Positions 26,219 through 35,164 of a DNA stretch of 64,000 nt are shown in pieces. Location of the stretch: contig JANRID010000040.1 of NCBI GenBank assembly GCA_033765305.1, positions 124,001-188,000 on the forward strand, read 5' to 3'. This DNA comes from RDXT01 sp033765305. Its GTDB lineage: Bacteria; Bacteroidota; Bacteroidia; J057. The translations under genes were made by a program, and so were the position numbers. The first letter of the stretch is position 1. Each line of letters opens with the position of its first letter. The notes below the pieces were generated by a model, which was not told where the DNA came from, searched no databases, and saw only the letters and a list, made by a program, of their open reading frames with translations.

Positions 26219-28510
26219 TCAAGGCACGGGGATTTCGCCGGTCTCCTGCGATTCCTGCTGCTGCCACCATTCGTGAAAGGCATCCATCGAAAGCGGAAAC
26301 CAGAACTCGTCGCAGTCGAGCTGCTCGCGGAGCGTGTCCGGAAGCTCCTGAAAATGAGCCTGCTGCATCTGGGCGAATGCCGGGTCGGCGTAGGTCTGCT
26401 GGAGGAACCGGGCGAAAATGGGCAGCGCCGTATTGGCGCCCTGGCCCTGGGCCATGGAGCGGAAGTGGATGCGCGGGTCGTCGGCGCCGACCCAGATGCC
26501 GGCCACGAGGTCCGGCGTGACGCCCAGAAACCAGCCGTCAGTCTGACGCTGCGTAGTGCCGGTTTTGCCGGCGATGTCCGTTTTCAGCCCGTAGCGCGTC
26601 CGGATGCGCTGCGCAGTGCCTTTGTCCACCACATTGCGGAGCATCGTGAGCATCAGGGCGGAGGTTTCGGGCGAAAGCACCTGCGGCGGAATCTCCGCCG
26701 GTGTTTCGTAGAGCACGTGGCCCTGGGCATCTTCGATCCGCAGCAGGTACACCGGCTCCGTTTTGCGCCCGCCGTTGACGAAGGCGCTGTACACGGTCGC
26801 CATTTCCCGCAGCGATACCTCGCCGGCGCCCAGGGCCAGCGAGGGGTAGGGCTGCAGCTCGCCGGCAATGCCCAGCCGCCGGGCCGTTTCCACCACCCGC
26901 TCCGCGCCTACCTGCTGCATCAGGCTCACCGCCACAATATTCACCGAGTGGGTCAGCGCGCCTTTGAGCGAGTACTCGCCGCCGTATTCCTGGTCCGCAT
27001 TGTCCGGCGACCAGTTGCCGTATTCCTCCATCACCAGGCGGTCGTTGGGCACGTAATCGCAGGGGCTGAGGCCAGCTTCGAGGGCAGTGGCGTATACCAC
27101 CGGCTTGAAAACCGATCCTGCCTGGCGGCGGCTGTTCACATGGTCGAACTGGAAGATGCGGTGGTTGATGCCGCCCACCCAGGCACGCACATGCCCGCTG
27201 CCGGGATCGACAGCCAGCAGGCCGGCCTGCAGCACAAAGAGGTGGTGCACAATGGAATCGGCGGGGGAAAGCAGGGTATCGGCCAGGCCCCTGGAGGTGT
27301 AGATCTGCATGCGCACCGGCTGCCGCATAGCCTCCATCGCCTCGGCTTCGCTGCGGCCTGCGGCGGCCAGGGCGCGGTAGCGGGGGCTTTCGCGGATGAG
27401 CGCATCGAGGAGGGGGGCCGCCATCTTGTTCCGTTTCTGCACGGTCCACTGGCGGTCGAAAGCAGCCTGGAGCACGGCCAGATGCTCCGCTGCGGCCTGC
27501 TCGGCATACTGCTGGAGGCTGCTGTGGAGGGTGGTGTAAATGCGCAGCCCGTCTCGGTAGAGGTTCCAGGTGCCGCCGCCGGGCTTGGCGCGGGTCTGGC
27601 ACCAGCGGTCCAGTTCGAGGCGGAGGGATTCGCGGAAATAGGGCGCCAGGCCTTCGCTGTGGCTGCCGGGCGTATAGCGCAGGCGCAGAGGCAGGGCCGC
27701 CAGCGAGTCGGCGCGCTGCTGCGGGATCTGCCCGTAGCGGGCCCGCTGGCGCAGCACGACGTTGCGGCGCGCCTGGGCAGCATCGGGCGACTTGCGGGGA
27801 TTGTAGGCTGTAGGCGCCTTCAGCATGCCCACCAGCAGGGCGGCCTCCTCCTCCAGGAGCGCGGCGGCAGGCTTGCTGAAGAAGCGCTGCGCAGCCATTT
27901 CAATGCCGAAGGCTTGATCGCCAAAGGGGACCGTGTTGAGGTACCAGGCGAGGATTTCGTCTTTGGAGCAGGCCGATTCGAGCCGGCGGGCCAGCACCAT
28001 TTCGCGCAGCTTGTTGGCTGCCAGGGACCCGAAGCGGAAGGACTCGCGGGGGAAGAGGTTTTTGGCGAGCTGCTGGGTGAGGGTGCTGCCGCCGCCTGCG
28101 GCGGCGTCGCGCAGCAGCAGGCTGCGGAAGGCGACCCGGAGCAGGCTCCGGGTGTCCACGCCGTCGTGGCGGTAAAACCGCACGTCCTCCGTAGCCAGCA
28201 GCGCGCTGGTGAGGTGCTGGGGGATCTGGTCCAGGGGGATGCTGACCCGGTTTTCGATGAAGTACCGGCCCAACACTGCGCCGTCGATCGCGTATACAAC
28301 CGAGGCTTCCGGCTGCCTGAGCCGGAGCAGTTCTTTACGGTCCGGCAAAGGGCCCAGCGCACCCAGTGCGACAGCCCAGTAGATACCGAGGTACCATCCG
28401 TAGGGGCAGAGCAGGAGGCCGGCGGCCCATGCCGCCGCAGGCCAGCGGCGGGCCCAGCCTGCCAGCCGGCCGAAGGCGGCTGCGATCTGCGCGGAAATCG
28501 GGGGTCTCAT
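26219..28510 (-). CDS. Bifunctional penicillin-binding protein 1 (transglycosylase/transpeptidase)
   Basis: A 763-residue class A PBP that polymerises and cross-links peptidoglycan in the periplasm. An N-terminal membrane anchor (AWAAGLLLCPYGWYLGIYWAV) is followed by a GT51 domain (about 75-260) with the catalytic Glu in ATEDVRFYRHDGVD and the motifs GGSTLTQQLAKNLF and RKLE-like ARRLESACSKDEIL. The transpeptidase domain (about 400-730) has GSVFKP (SxxK), THSVNI (SxN) and GKTGTTQ (KTG). Family-typical length. It has its own promoter and is transcribed away from mutL. Confidence 0.93.
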   Translation of the reverse strand: MRPPISAQIAAAFGRLAGWARRWPAAAWAAGLLLCPYGWYLGIYWAVALGALGPLPDRKELLRLRQPEASVVYAIDGAVLGRYFIENRVSIPLDQIPQHLTSALLATEDVRFYRHDGVDTRSLLRVAFRSLLLRDAAAGGGSTLTQQLAKNLFPRESFRFGSLAANKLREMVLARRLESACSKDEILAWYLNTVPFGDQAFGIEMAAQRFFSKPAAALLEEEAALLVGMLKAPTAYNPRKSPDAAQARRNVVLRQRARYGQIPQQRADSLAALPLRLRYTPGSHSEGLAPYFRESLRLELDRWCQTRAKPGGGTWNLYRDGLRIYTTLHSSLQQYAEQAAAEHLAVLQAAFDRQWTVQKRNKMAAPLLDALIRESPRYRALAAAGRSEAEAMEAMRQPVRMQIYTSRGLADTLLSPADSIVHHLFVLQAGLLAVDPGSGHVRAWVGGINHRIFQFDHVNSRRQAGSVFKPVVYATALEAGLSPCDYVPNDRLVMEEYGNWSPDNADQEYGGEYSLKGALTHSVNIVAVSLMQQVGAERVVETARRLGIAGELQPYPSLALGAGEVSLREMATVYSAFVNGGRKTEPVYLLRIEDAQGHVLYETPAEIPPQVLSPETSALMLTMLRNVVDKGTAQRIRTRYGLKTDIAGKTGTTQRQTDGWFLGVTPDLVAGIWVGADDPRIHFRSMAQGQGANTALPIFARFLQQTYADPAFAQMQQAHFQELPDTLREQLDCDEFWFPLSMDAFHEWWQQQESQETGEIPVP

Positions 28511-28544
28511 GCTGTGCCGAATCGGATCTGAAGCGGTTTCCTCT

Positions 28545-28552
28545 GCAAGATA
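28545..28552 (-). promoter_or_regulatory. Promoter -7 element TATCTTGC
   Basis: Located 34 nt upstream of the PBP start, divergent from the mutL promoter about 55 bp away. Confidence 0.5.
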
Positions 28553-28606
28553 TAAACTTCGCCGAAACCAGAACGCCGGAGATACGGTTTAGTTGAAGTT
28601 ACGTTC

Positions 28607-28614
28607 TATATTCG
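28607..28614 (+). promoter_or_regulatory. mutL promoter -7 element TATATTCG
   Basis: Near-consensus element 50 nt upstream of the mutL ATG. Confidence 0.5.
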
Positions 28615-28664
28615 CGGGTCCGCTGCGCCGGCATAGCAGCACCCCTGAGCTTTTCCTGTCCCGA

Positions 28665-30479
28665 ATGCAACATCTGATTCAACTCTTGCCCGATGCCATT
28701 GCCAACCAGATCGCCGCAGGCGAGGTGGTGCAGCGCCCTGCATCGGTTGTGAAAGAGCTGATGGAGAATGCCATAGATGCCGGTGCGACCCGTGTGGAGG
28801 TGTCCATCCGGGAGGCAGGCAAAGCCCTGATCCAGGTCACCGACAACGGCAGCGGCATGTCCGCCCAGGACGCGCGCATGGCCTTCGAGCGGCACGCGAC
28901 CTCCAAAATCCGCTCTGCCGAGGACCTGAACCGCATCCTGACCTTCGGATTCCGGGGCGAAGCGCTGGCCTCCATCGCGGCGGTAGCGCAGGTGAAGCTG
29001 CGCACGCGCCTGCCCGGCGAAGAGCTCGGCACGGAGCTGGACATCGAAGCCAGCGAAATCAAGCGCATCCAGGCCGCCGCCCTGCCGCCCGGCACGACCT
29101 TCCAGGTCCGCAACCTGTTCTACAACGTGCCGGCCCGGCGCAATTTCCTGAAATCCAATCCCTCCGAGACCCGGCAGGTGCTCAACGAGTTTGTGCACAT
29201 CGCCGTGCCCCGTCCGGAGGTTCATTGCTCCCTCACGCACAACGATACCCTGGTGTACGACCTGCCCGCAGCCAGCGTGCAGGAGCGGCTGCTGGCCATT
29301 TTCGGAGCGGAGCTGCGCGACAAGCTGCTCCGCTTCGACGAAGCTGCCGGCTATGTGCGGATCTGGGGCTTCGCCGGCTCGCCGGATGTGTACCGCAAGC
29401 AGCGCGGCGAGCAGCTGTTTTTCGTCAACAGCCGCTACTTCCGCAGCGCCTACCTGCACCATGCCATTGCGGGGGTGTACCAGGAGATGATTCCGAAGGA
29501 GACCCATCCGTTTTACTGCATCTTCTTCGAAATCAGCCCGGAGCATGTGGATGTGAATGTGCATCCGACGAAATCGGAGGTCAAATTCGACGACGAGAAC
29601 ACCCTCTACGCCCTGCTGCAGAGCGCGGTCAAGCGGGCCCTGGCCGAGTGGCACCAGAGCCCGGAGCTGGGCATGGCTGATAGCGAGCTTCGCCGGGCCA
29701 TCTACGATTCGCGCCCGGCGGAGGAGCCGGAGGAGGATGCGACCATCGGCAGCATGTCGGTGCGGCTTCCGGAGCGGAAGGCGGCGGCGCCGCCGGACTG
29801 GCAGTCGCTCTTCGGGGCGCCGGCCGCAGGCGGCGGCCTGAGCCGCCCGGCGCAGCGTCAGATGACCCTGCCCGGCGCCGATCCGGCGCGGGAGCGCAAG
29901 GATGCCATTGCAGAAGATGCCTTTCTGGTGCAGTTTCAGCAGCGCTACATCGTCACGAGCCGCAACGACCGCCTGCTGATCATCGATCAGCGCCCGGCGC
30001 ACCAGCGCATCCTGTACGAGCGCTTCCTGCGCGCGCGCGAAGGCGCGCCGCTGCCCAGCCAGCAGGTGCTGTTTCCGCAAACCCTGGAGCTGAGCGCCGC
30101 CGATTTCCTGGCGCTGCAGGAGGTGGAGGAAATCCTCCAGCGCATGGGCTTCGAGGTCAAGGAGTTTGCCCGCAACACGATGATCGTGTACGGGGTGCCT
30201 GCCGGGGTGGCGGCCGGCAAGATCCGGGAGATTTTCGACCAGATCCTCGAAGATGTGCGCGTAGCCGGAGCCGCAGGCTCCCGCAGCCGCCTGGCGGAGG
30301 GCATCGCCCGCGCCGTGGCGCGGCGGACGGCGATTTCGTCCAATCACAAACTGAGTCCGGCTGAAATGCGTAATATCGCCAATGAGCTCTTCCGCTGCGA
30401 AAATCCGGGCATTTCCCCCTCAGGCAAACCGACCTACCGGGAGCTTTCGTCTGTGGAGCTCGAAGAATATTTCCGATAA
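28665..30479 (+). CDS. mutL: DNA mismatch repair protein MutL
   Basis: A 604-residue GHKL ATPase that couples MutS recognition to strand excision. N-terminal motifs are complete: IAAGEVVQRPASVVKELMENAIDAG, shortened key parts ENAIDAG (motif I), DNGSGM (motif II) and FGFRGEALASIAAV (motif III). The C-terminal dimerisation domain (about 420-600) is present. An endonuclease DQHA(x)2E(x)4E motif is partly kept as DQRPAHQRILYERFL, in which His is replaced by Arg-Pro-Ala; nicking activity is therefore uncertain. ATG placed at MQHLIQLLPD, the family N-terminus. The downstream rhomboid gene starts 12 nt after the stop. Confidence 0.95.
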   Translation: MQHLIQLLPDAIANQIAAGEVVQRPASVVKELMENAIDAGATRVEVSIREAGKALIQVTDNGSGMSAQDARMAFERHATSKIRSAEDLNRILTFGFRGEALASIAAVAQVKLRTRLPGEELGTELDIEASEIKRIQAAALPPGTTFQVRNLFYNVPARRNFLKSNPSETRQVLNEFVHIAVPRPEVHCSLTHNDTLVYDLPAASVQERLLAIFGAELRDKLLRFDEAAGYVRIWGFAGSPDVYRKQRGEQLFFVNSRYFRSAYLHHAIAGVYQEMIPKETHPFYCIFFEISPEHVDVNVHPTKSEVKFDDENTLYALLQSAVKRALAEWHQSPELGMADSELRRAIYDSRPAEEPEEDATIGSMSVRLPERKAAAPPDWQSLFGAPAAGGGLSRPAQRQMTLPGADPARERKDAIAEDAFLVQFQQRYIVTSRNDRLLIIDQRPAHQRILYERFLRAREGAPLPSQQVLFPQTLELSAADFLALQEVEEILQRMGFEVKEFARNTMIVYGVPAGVAAGKIREIFDQILEDVRVAGAAGSRSRLAEGIARAVARRTAISSNHKLSPAEMRNIANELFRCENPGISPSGKPTYRELSSVELEEYFR

Positions 30480-30491
30480 ATCCGTTCCGGC

Positions 30492-31148
30492 ATGCCGCGT
30501 CTTACTCCGACCGTCCAGCACCTGCTGCTGATCAACCTCGTCATCTTCGTCGCATTCCAGGCGCCGATGGAAAACCTGCCGCCAGCCTTCGCCGAGGGGA
30601 TGTACCTGTATACCACCCTGTTCAAAAGCGGGCTGCTGGGCCTGCGCGACCTGCCTGCAGGTATGGAGGGGCTGTTTCACCCGGTGCAGCTGCTCACGCA
30701 TTTTTTCACCCACCACAGCCTGTTTCACTTCATCTTCAACATGCTGGCGCTTGCGAGCCTGGGCCCGGCGGTGGAGACGGTGCTCGGCAGCCGGCGCTTT
30801 CTGTACTTTTACCTGTTCTGCGGCCTGGCCGGCGGGACGATGATCGCCTTTCTGGACCCCTCGCCCAATCCGGTTATCGGGGCTTCGGGGGCTATTTTCG
30901 GGGTCATGGCGGCGTTTGCCTGGCAGTTTCCCTACCAGCCGCTGAGCTTCTTCTTTCTGCCGCCGCTGCCGGCGCGCACGATGGTGCTCATCATTGCGGC
31001 CATCTCGGCGCTGCTCGTGGCCCTGCAGGCTACCGGCGCAAATCTGGGCGGCATGGGCGTCGTATCGCACTTCGGGCACCTGGCCGGGATGGCGGCGGCC
31101 ATCCTCTTTTATGGAATCGAACGATTTTTGCCCCTTTCCAGAAAATAA
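30492..31148 (+). CDS. Rhomboid-family intramembrane serine protease
   Basis: A 218-residue polytopic protein with the catalytic Ser in NPVIGASGAIFGVMAAF and the catalytic His in VSHFGHLAGMAAAILF; helix 2 carries THHSLFHFIFNMLALASLG. Intact rhomboid protease. It sits between mutL (12 nt) and a second rhomboid-fold gene, followed by an EEP-family gene, an order that I recall as common in Bacteroidota; a functional link to mismatch repair is not implied. Confidence 0.92.
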   Translation: MPRLTPTVQHLLLINLVIFVAFQAPMENLPPAFAEGMYLYTTLFKSGLLGLRDLPAGMEGLFHPVQLLTHFFTHHSLFHFIFNMLALASLGPAVETVLGSRRFLYFYLFCGLAGGTMIAFLDPSPNPVIGASGAIFGVMAAFAWQFPYQPLSFFFLPPLPARTMVLIIAAISALLVALQATGANLGGMGVVSHFGHLAGMAAAILFYGIERFLPLSRK

Positions 31149-31229
31149 GGTAGCATCGTATCGATCTATGAACTAAATTCAGCCGGTTGCGTTCTACCTG
31201 ACAAAGTGCCTGTTCCCTTGAAGCAAACC

Positions 31230-32153
31230 ATGGATATGAGGCAACAGCTCAGATCCTATCTGAGCACCTATCAAACCACCGGCTGGCTGGTGCTGCTGAT
31301 GGCAGGCGGCCTGATGGCGCAGGGCCTGCTGTTCCTGACGCTCGCGGCCTTCGGCAAGCGGGAGCTCTACGATGGCATCCTGAGCAGCCTCCTGCTGCCA
31401 GCGAGCTTCGGGCAGTTTATCCGGCAGCCCTGGAGCCTGCTGACCTGGCCCTTTTTCACCCCGGGCTTCGATCTGCTTCGGGTGCTTGTCAATATCCTGA
31501 TTCTGTGGAGCTTCGGCCGCATTCACCAGCAGCTGCTCAGCGACCGGCGCACCCGGCGGATGGTGATCCTGGCGGTGCCGGTGATCGGGCTGGTCACGCT
31601 CGCGGTCTCTGCGCTGCTCTTCGGCGGTTCCGGCAAGATGTTATACACCTCCGGCATGATTTCGCTGGTGATGATGCTGGTGGCGTCTGCCTGCGTGCTG
31701 GTGCCGGACTATCCGGTGATGCTTTTCATCTTCGGCCAGGTCAAGATCATGTGGATCGGGCTGGTGCTGTTCATTCTGGAGTGGTTCTGGGCCGGCATGT
31801 TCCTGCCGCCTGCCATCGCCATCGCCATCGGCGGGGTGCTGGGGGTGCTGCATGTGGTCATGCTCCGGCGGGGCACCGACCTGACCGAGGCGCTGTGGGC
31901 GCAGTGGGAATCGCGCAGCGAACCGAAGCCCCGCATGCGCGTGAAGCACGGCGAGCGGCAGGCTGCCGAGCCGTCCGGCCCGCGGCGCAGCCCTTCCATT
32001 TCCCGCGAGCCCAAGCCCCAGCGGATTCCGCAGGAAGTGGTCGATACCATTCTGGATAAAATCTCCGCCAAAGGTTATGAAAGCCTCACCCGCGAAGAGA
32101 AGGAGCTGCTGTTCCGCGCCTCTTCGCAGCGGGATGGGGATGCCGCCGACTGA
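31230..32153 (+). CDS. Rhomboid-fold membrane protein, probably inactive, with cytoplasmic tail
   Basis: A 307-residue protein. About six hydrophobic segments cover residues 15-215 and resemble a rhomboid (FFTPGFDLLRVLVNILILWSFG for helix 2; YTSGMISLVMMLVASAC at the serine position). The GxSG motif reads YTSG, and no catalytic His is seen in the last helix (IAIAIGGVLGVLHVVMLRRG has His at a shifted place), so it looks like a pseudoprotease. The tail (about 225-307) ends in VVDTILDKISAKGYESLTREEKELL, a short helical domain often attached to such proteins. ATG chosen over an upstream GTG. Confidence 0.78.
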   Translation: MDMRQQLRSYLSTYQTTGWLVLLMAGGLMAQGLLFLTLAAFGKRELYDGILSSLLLPASFGQFIRQPWSLLTWPFFTPGFDLLRVLVNILILWSFGRIHQQLLSDRRTRRMVILAVPVIGLVTLAVSALLFGGSGKMLYTSGMISLVMMLVASACVLVPDYPVMLFIFGQVKIMWIGLVLFILEWFWAGMFLPPAIAIAIGGVLGVLHVVMLRRGTDLTEALWAQWESRSEPKPRMRVKHGERQAAEPSGPRRSPSISREPKPQRIPQEVVDTILDKISAKGYESLTREEKELLFRASSQRDGDAAD

Positions 32154-32177
32154 TCTGCCGGCCCTGAATCCGCCCCG

Positions 32178-33284
32178 ATGCCCCAGCCGCCCTCCGACCG
32201 ACCGGTACGCAAGGTATTGCATACGCTGCGCAAGGCGGTGGTATGGCTGCTGACCGTGCTGTATGCGCCCGTATGGCTGCTGACGCTGGCAGGCTTTGCT
32301 GCGCCCTGGGTGCCGGTGCACTGGCTGCCTGAGCTGCAGCTGATCCCGCCGGTGGCGCTGGCCTTCCTGCCGTTTCACCTGGGATCGCTGCTGGTGCACC
32401 GGCGCACCATCCGGCGGCGCCTCTGGGCAGCAGGCGGCCTGCTGCTCTGCCTCATCATGCTGGCGCCTGACCTGAGCTGGCACAGCCCGGAGCGGCAGCC
32501 GGCCGGCCAGGCAGACCCGCAGCTGCTCCGCATTCTGTCGTTCAATGTGGGCACTTTCAGCTATAAGGGCGAAAAAGTGGACGAGGCGGCCGCGATGATC
32601 TCTGCGCAGCAGCCGGATGTGGTATGCCTGCAGGAGTTCCGCAACCAGCAGCTGCCCAACGGGCAGGCTGCCCTCGACTACCTGGGGCGGCAATTGGGCA
32701 TGCCCTATTACGCATTCGTGCACCTGCCGATCCACATTCACGGCGCCGCCATTTTTTCCCGCTACCCGATCCTCGACCTCGATACCCTCTATATGCCCAA
32801 GCGGGAGATCAACAGCGGAATCCTGATTACGGTGGAGACGCCGGCAGGGCCGGTGGGCGTGGGCAATCTGCACCTCAGCTCGTTCCACATCGCGCGGCAC
32901 CTGCGGGAGCTGCCCGAGTGGAAGGACCGGATTTTCCGGCTGCACAGCTTCGGGGTGGAGGTGCTCCGGCGCCAGCAGGAGAAGGTGGAGCAGGTGATGT
33001 CCTACACCCGGAGCTATCCGTACCCGCTCATTCTGACGGGCGATTTCAATGCGGTGCCGCACTCGCGCATCACGCGGCAGTTTTCGGCAGAGTTCCGGGA
33101 CAGCTTCCGCGAAGCGGGCCGGGGGCTGGGCTGGTCCTTTCCGGTGCTGCAGGTGCTCGGCATCCGGATCGATTATCAGTGGATGAACCAGCAGGTCACG
33201 GCTGTCCAGCACCGCATTGTCCGCAGCCGGGTATCGGACCACTATCCCATTCTCGGCGTATACCAGCTGCGGTCCGCGCCGTAG
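32178..33284 (+). CDS. Membrane-anchored endonuclease/exonuclease/phosphatase family protein
   Basis: A 368-residue protein. Three hydrophobic segments occupy about residues 15-105; the EEP catalytic domain follows at about 115-365 with LSFNVGTF, CLQEF (metal-binding Glu), GNLHLSS, TGDFNAVP (Asp/Asn catalytic) and a final SDHYPILG (catalytic Asp-His). The fold hydrolyses phosphodiester or phosphomonoester bonds in nucleic acids, lipids or inositol phosphates; the membrane anchor with an extracytoplasmic domain argues against a DNA repair role. Last gene of the mutL-rhomboid cluster. Confidence 0.87.
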   Translation: MPQPPSDRPVRKVLHTLRKAVVWLLTVLYAPVWLLTLAGFAAPWVPVHWLPELQLIPPVALAFLPFHLGSLLVHRRTIRRRLWAAGGLLLCLIMLAPDLSWHSPERQPAGQADPQLLRILSFNVGTFSYKGEKVDEAAAMISAQQPDVVCLQEFRNQQLPNGQAALDYLGRQLGMPYYAFVHLPIHIHGAAIFSRYPILDLDTLYMPKREINSGILITVETPAGPVGVGNLHLSSFHIARHLRELPEWKDRIFRLHSFGVEVLRRQQEKVEQVMSYTRSYPYPLILTGDFNAVPHSRITRQFSAEFRDSFREAGRGLGWSFPVLQVLGIRIDYQWMNQQVTAVQHRIVRSRVSDHYPILGVYQLRSAP

Positions 33285-33288
33285 CAGA

Positions 33289-33320
33289 TTTGGCGCTTCG
33301 GACGCGGGGGCGTAACTTGC
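33289..33320 (+). promoter_or_regulatory. cysS promoter: TTTG -33 box, 20-bp spacer, TAACTTGC -7 box
   Basis: TTTG at 33289-33292 and TAACTTGC at 33313-33320 are 20 bp apart, the best complete match to the Bacteroidota vegetative promoter in the window, 46 nt upstream of the cysS ATG. Confidence 0.7.
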
Positions 33321-33366
33321 GCCAGCCGCTGCGGAGCCCCGGAACCGGTTTCCGCATTGCAATTCT

Positions 33367-34887
33367 ATGGAACAGCTGCACGTATACAATTCGCTGACCC
33401 GCCGCAAAGAACGGTTCGAACCGATCAGTCCTCCTTTCGTAGGCATGTACCTCTGCGGGCCTACGGTGTACGGCCACGCCCACCTGGGCCATGCGCGCTC
33501 GGCGATCTGTTTCGATATCATCTACCGCTACCTCACGGCGCTCGGCTACAAGGTCCGCTACGTCCGCAACATCACGGATGTGGGCCACCTCGAACATGAC
33601 GCCGACGATGGGGACAGCAAGGTGGAAAAACAGGCACGCCTGGAGCAGCTGGAGCCGATGGAGGTGGCGCAGCGCTACACCAATTCCTATCAGGAGGATA
33701 TCGGCGCCCTCAACGCCCTGCGGCCCAGCATCGAGCCGCGGGCAACGGGCCATATCCCGGAGCAGATCGAGGCGATCCAGCAGATTCTGGAGCATGGCTA
33801 CGCCTATGTGTCCAACGGATCGGTGTATTTCGATGTGAATGCCTACAACCGCGACTTCCAGTACGGCAAGCTGTCCGGACGGGATCTGGAGAATATCATG
33901 TCCGAGTCGCGCGAGGGGCTGGAAGGCGGGGACGAAAAGCGCCATCCGGCTGATTTTGCCCTGTGGAAAAACGCGGGCCCGAGCCACATCATGCGCTGGA
34001 ATTCGCCCTGGGGCGTGGGATTTCCCGGCTGGCATATCGAATGTACGGCCATGAGCACCAAGTACCTGGGCAAAAAATACGACATCCACGGCGGCGGAAT
34101 GGACCTGCTTTTTCCGCACCATGAAGCCGAGATTGCCCAGTCCAATGCCTGCAACTGCAGCCTGCCCGCCGAGCAGCACGACGAAGCCCGGTACTGGCTG
34201 CACAACAACATGATCACCTACGAGGGGCAGAAGATGGGCAAATCGCTGGGCAATGCGATCAGCCTCAAGGAGTTCTTCTCCGGCAGCCACCGCCTGCTGG
34301 AGCAGCCCTACGCGCCCATGACCATCCGGTTTTTCATGCTCCAGGCACATTACCGCAGCACGCTGGACTTCTCCAATGCGGCCCTGCAGGCAGCGGAAAA
34401 AGCGTACAAGCGCCTGTCACAGGCGCTGCGGCGGCTGGAGCGGATCGATCCGCAGGCGCGGCCCGCAGCCGTTTCCGATGCATTGGAGGAGCAGCTGGGC
34501 AGCTTCCTGCCGGATGTGCAGGCCTTCATGAACGACGATTTCAACACAGCCAAGGTGATCGCGCGGATGTTCGAGGCGCTGCCGGTGCTGGCGCAGCTGG
34601 AATCGCCGGAGCAGCGCAGCTTTCCGGTACGCCCGGAAACGTTCGCCGCTTTCCGCGATGCCTTCCGGACGGTGTTCACCGAATGGCTCGGCATGCGGCC
34701 CGAGCAGGAGGAGGAGGGCCAGGCAGCCCAGACCCTCGACGGGCTGATGGGCCTGATCATCGACCTGCGCGCGGATGCGCGCAAGGCCAAGAACTGGGCT
34801 ATTTCGGATCAGATCCGCGACCGGCTTGCTGCGGTAGGCATCAAGCTGGAGGATGGGCCCGGCGGCACGAACTGGCGGAAGGAGTAG
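33367..34887 (+). CDS. cysS: Cysteine--tRNA ligase
   Basis: A 506-residue class I aminoacyl-tRNA synthetase charging tRNA-Cys. The N-terminal signature MYLCGPTVYGHAHLGHARS includes a zinc-ligand Cys and the HIGH-type motif GHAHLGHA. Other zinc ligands are in GWHIECTAMS and HHEAEIAQS. The KMSKS loop reads KMGKSLGN. The anticodon-binding region fills the C-terminus (WAISDQIRDRLAAVGIKLEDG). Full length for the family. Its TAG stop codon is the beginning of a heptanucleotide repeat block. Confidence 0.96.
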   Translation: MEQLHVYNSLTRRKERFEPISPPFVGMYLCGPTVYGHAHLGHARSAICFDIIYRYLTALGYKVRYVRNITDVGHLEHDADDGDSKVEKQARLEQLEPMEVAQRYTNSYQEDIGALNALRPSIEPRATGHIPEQIEAIQQILEHGYAYVSNGSVYFDVNAYNRDFQYGKLSGRDLENIMSESREGLEGGDEKRHPADFALWKNAGPSHIMRWNSPWGVGFPGWHIECTAMSTKYLGKKYDIHGGGMDLLFPHHEAEIAQSNACNCSLPAEQHDEARYWLHNNMITYEGQKMGKSLGNAISLKEFFSGSHRLLEQPYAPMTIRFFMLQAHYRSTLDFSNAALQAAEKAYKRLSQALRRLERIDPQARPAAVSDALEEQLGSFLPDVQAFMNDDFNTAKVIARMFEALPVLAQLESPEQRSFPVRPETFAAFRDAFRTVFTEWLGMRPEQEEEGQAAQTLDGLMGLIIDLRADARKAKNWAISDQIRDRLAAVGIKLEDGPGGTNWRKE

Positions 34888-34949
34888 CGGGTAGCGGGTA
34901 GTGCGTAGTGAGTATTGAGTAGTGGGTAGTGCGTAGTGCGCAGCGGGTA
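34884..34949 (+). repeat. Heptanucleotide repeat block (GTAGTGN type)
   Basis: Nine consecutive 7-nt units of the form GTAGTGN or a variant (GTAGCGG twice, GTAGTGC, GTAGTGA, GTATTGA, GTAGTGG, GTAGTGC twice, GCAGCGG) begin inside the stop codon of cysS. No ORF or hairpin explains them. Confidence 0.85.
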
Positions 34950-35009
34950 CTAAGGCGGCCTGCGGATCGCCCCTACGGATCAGAACGGCGCTTCTGATTT
35001 TCTTCCGTC

Positions 35010-35159
35010 TGCTGTCTATACGCTTGTCTCTTGTCCTGCTGCTTGATGCTGTCTGCTTGATATTCGCGGCATTCTCCATGCTTGTCTCTTGTCCCGCTGC
35101 TTTCTGCTCCCTGCTTTCTACTTGATACTTTCTACTTTCTACTTTCTACTTGATACTCA
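35010..35159 (-). repeat. Degenerate heptad-periodic repeat upstream of the M28 peptidase gene
   Basis: The last part is strictly 7-nt periodic: eight units from 35101 to 35156 (TTTCTGC, TCCCTGC, TTTCTAC, TTGATAC, TTTCTAC three times, TTGATAC). Before it, CTTGTCTCTTGTCC occurs twice about 60 bp apart and CTGCTTGAT-like units recur. Read on the minus strand the units are AAGTAGA and GTATCAA type. The block ends 8 nt before the peptidase ATG and so replaces an ordinary promoter region. Confidence 0.8.
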
Positions 35160-35164
35160 ACCTC

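Noticed and set aside
26273..28531. 752-codon open frame on the plus strand
   Set aside because: Antisense shadow of the PBP1 gene, whose catalytic motifs are complete on the other strand.
34884..35159. CRISPR array
   Set aside because: The repeats are contiguous 7-nt units without spacers, and no cas genes are nearby.
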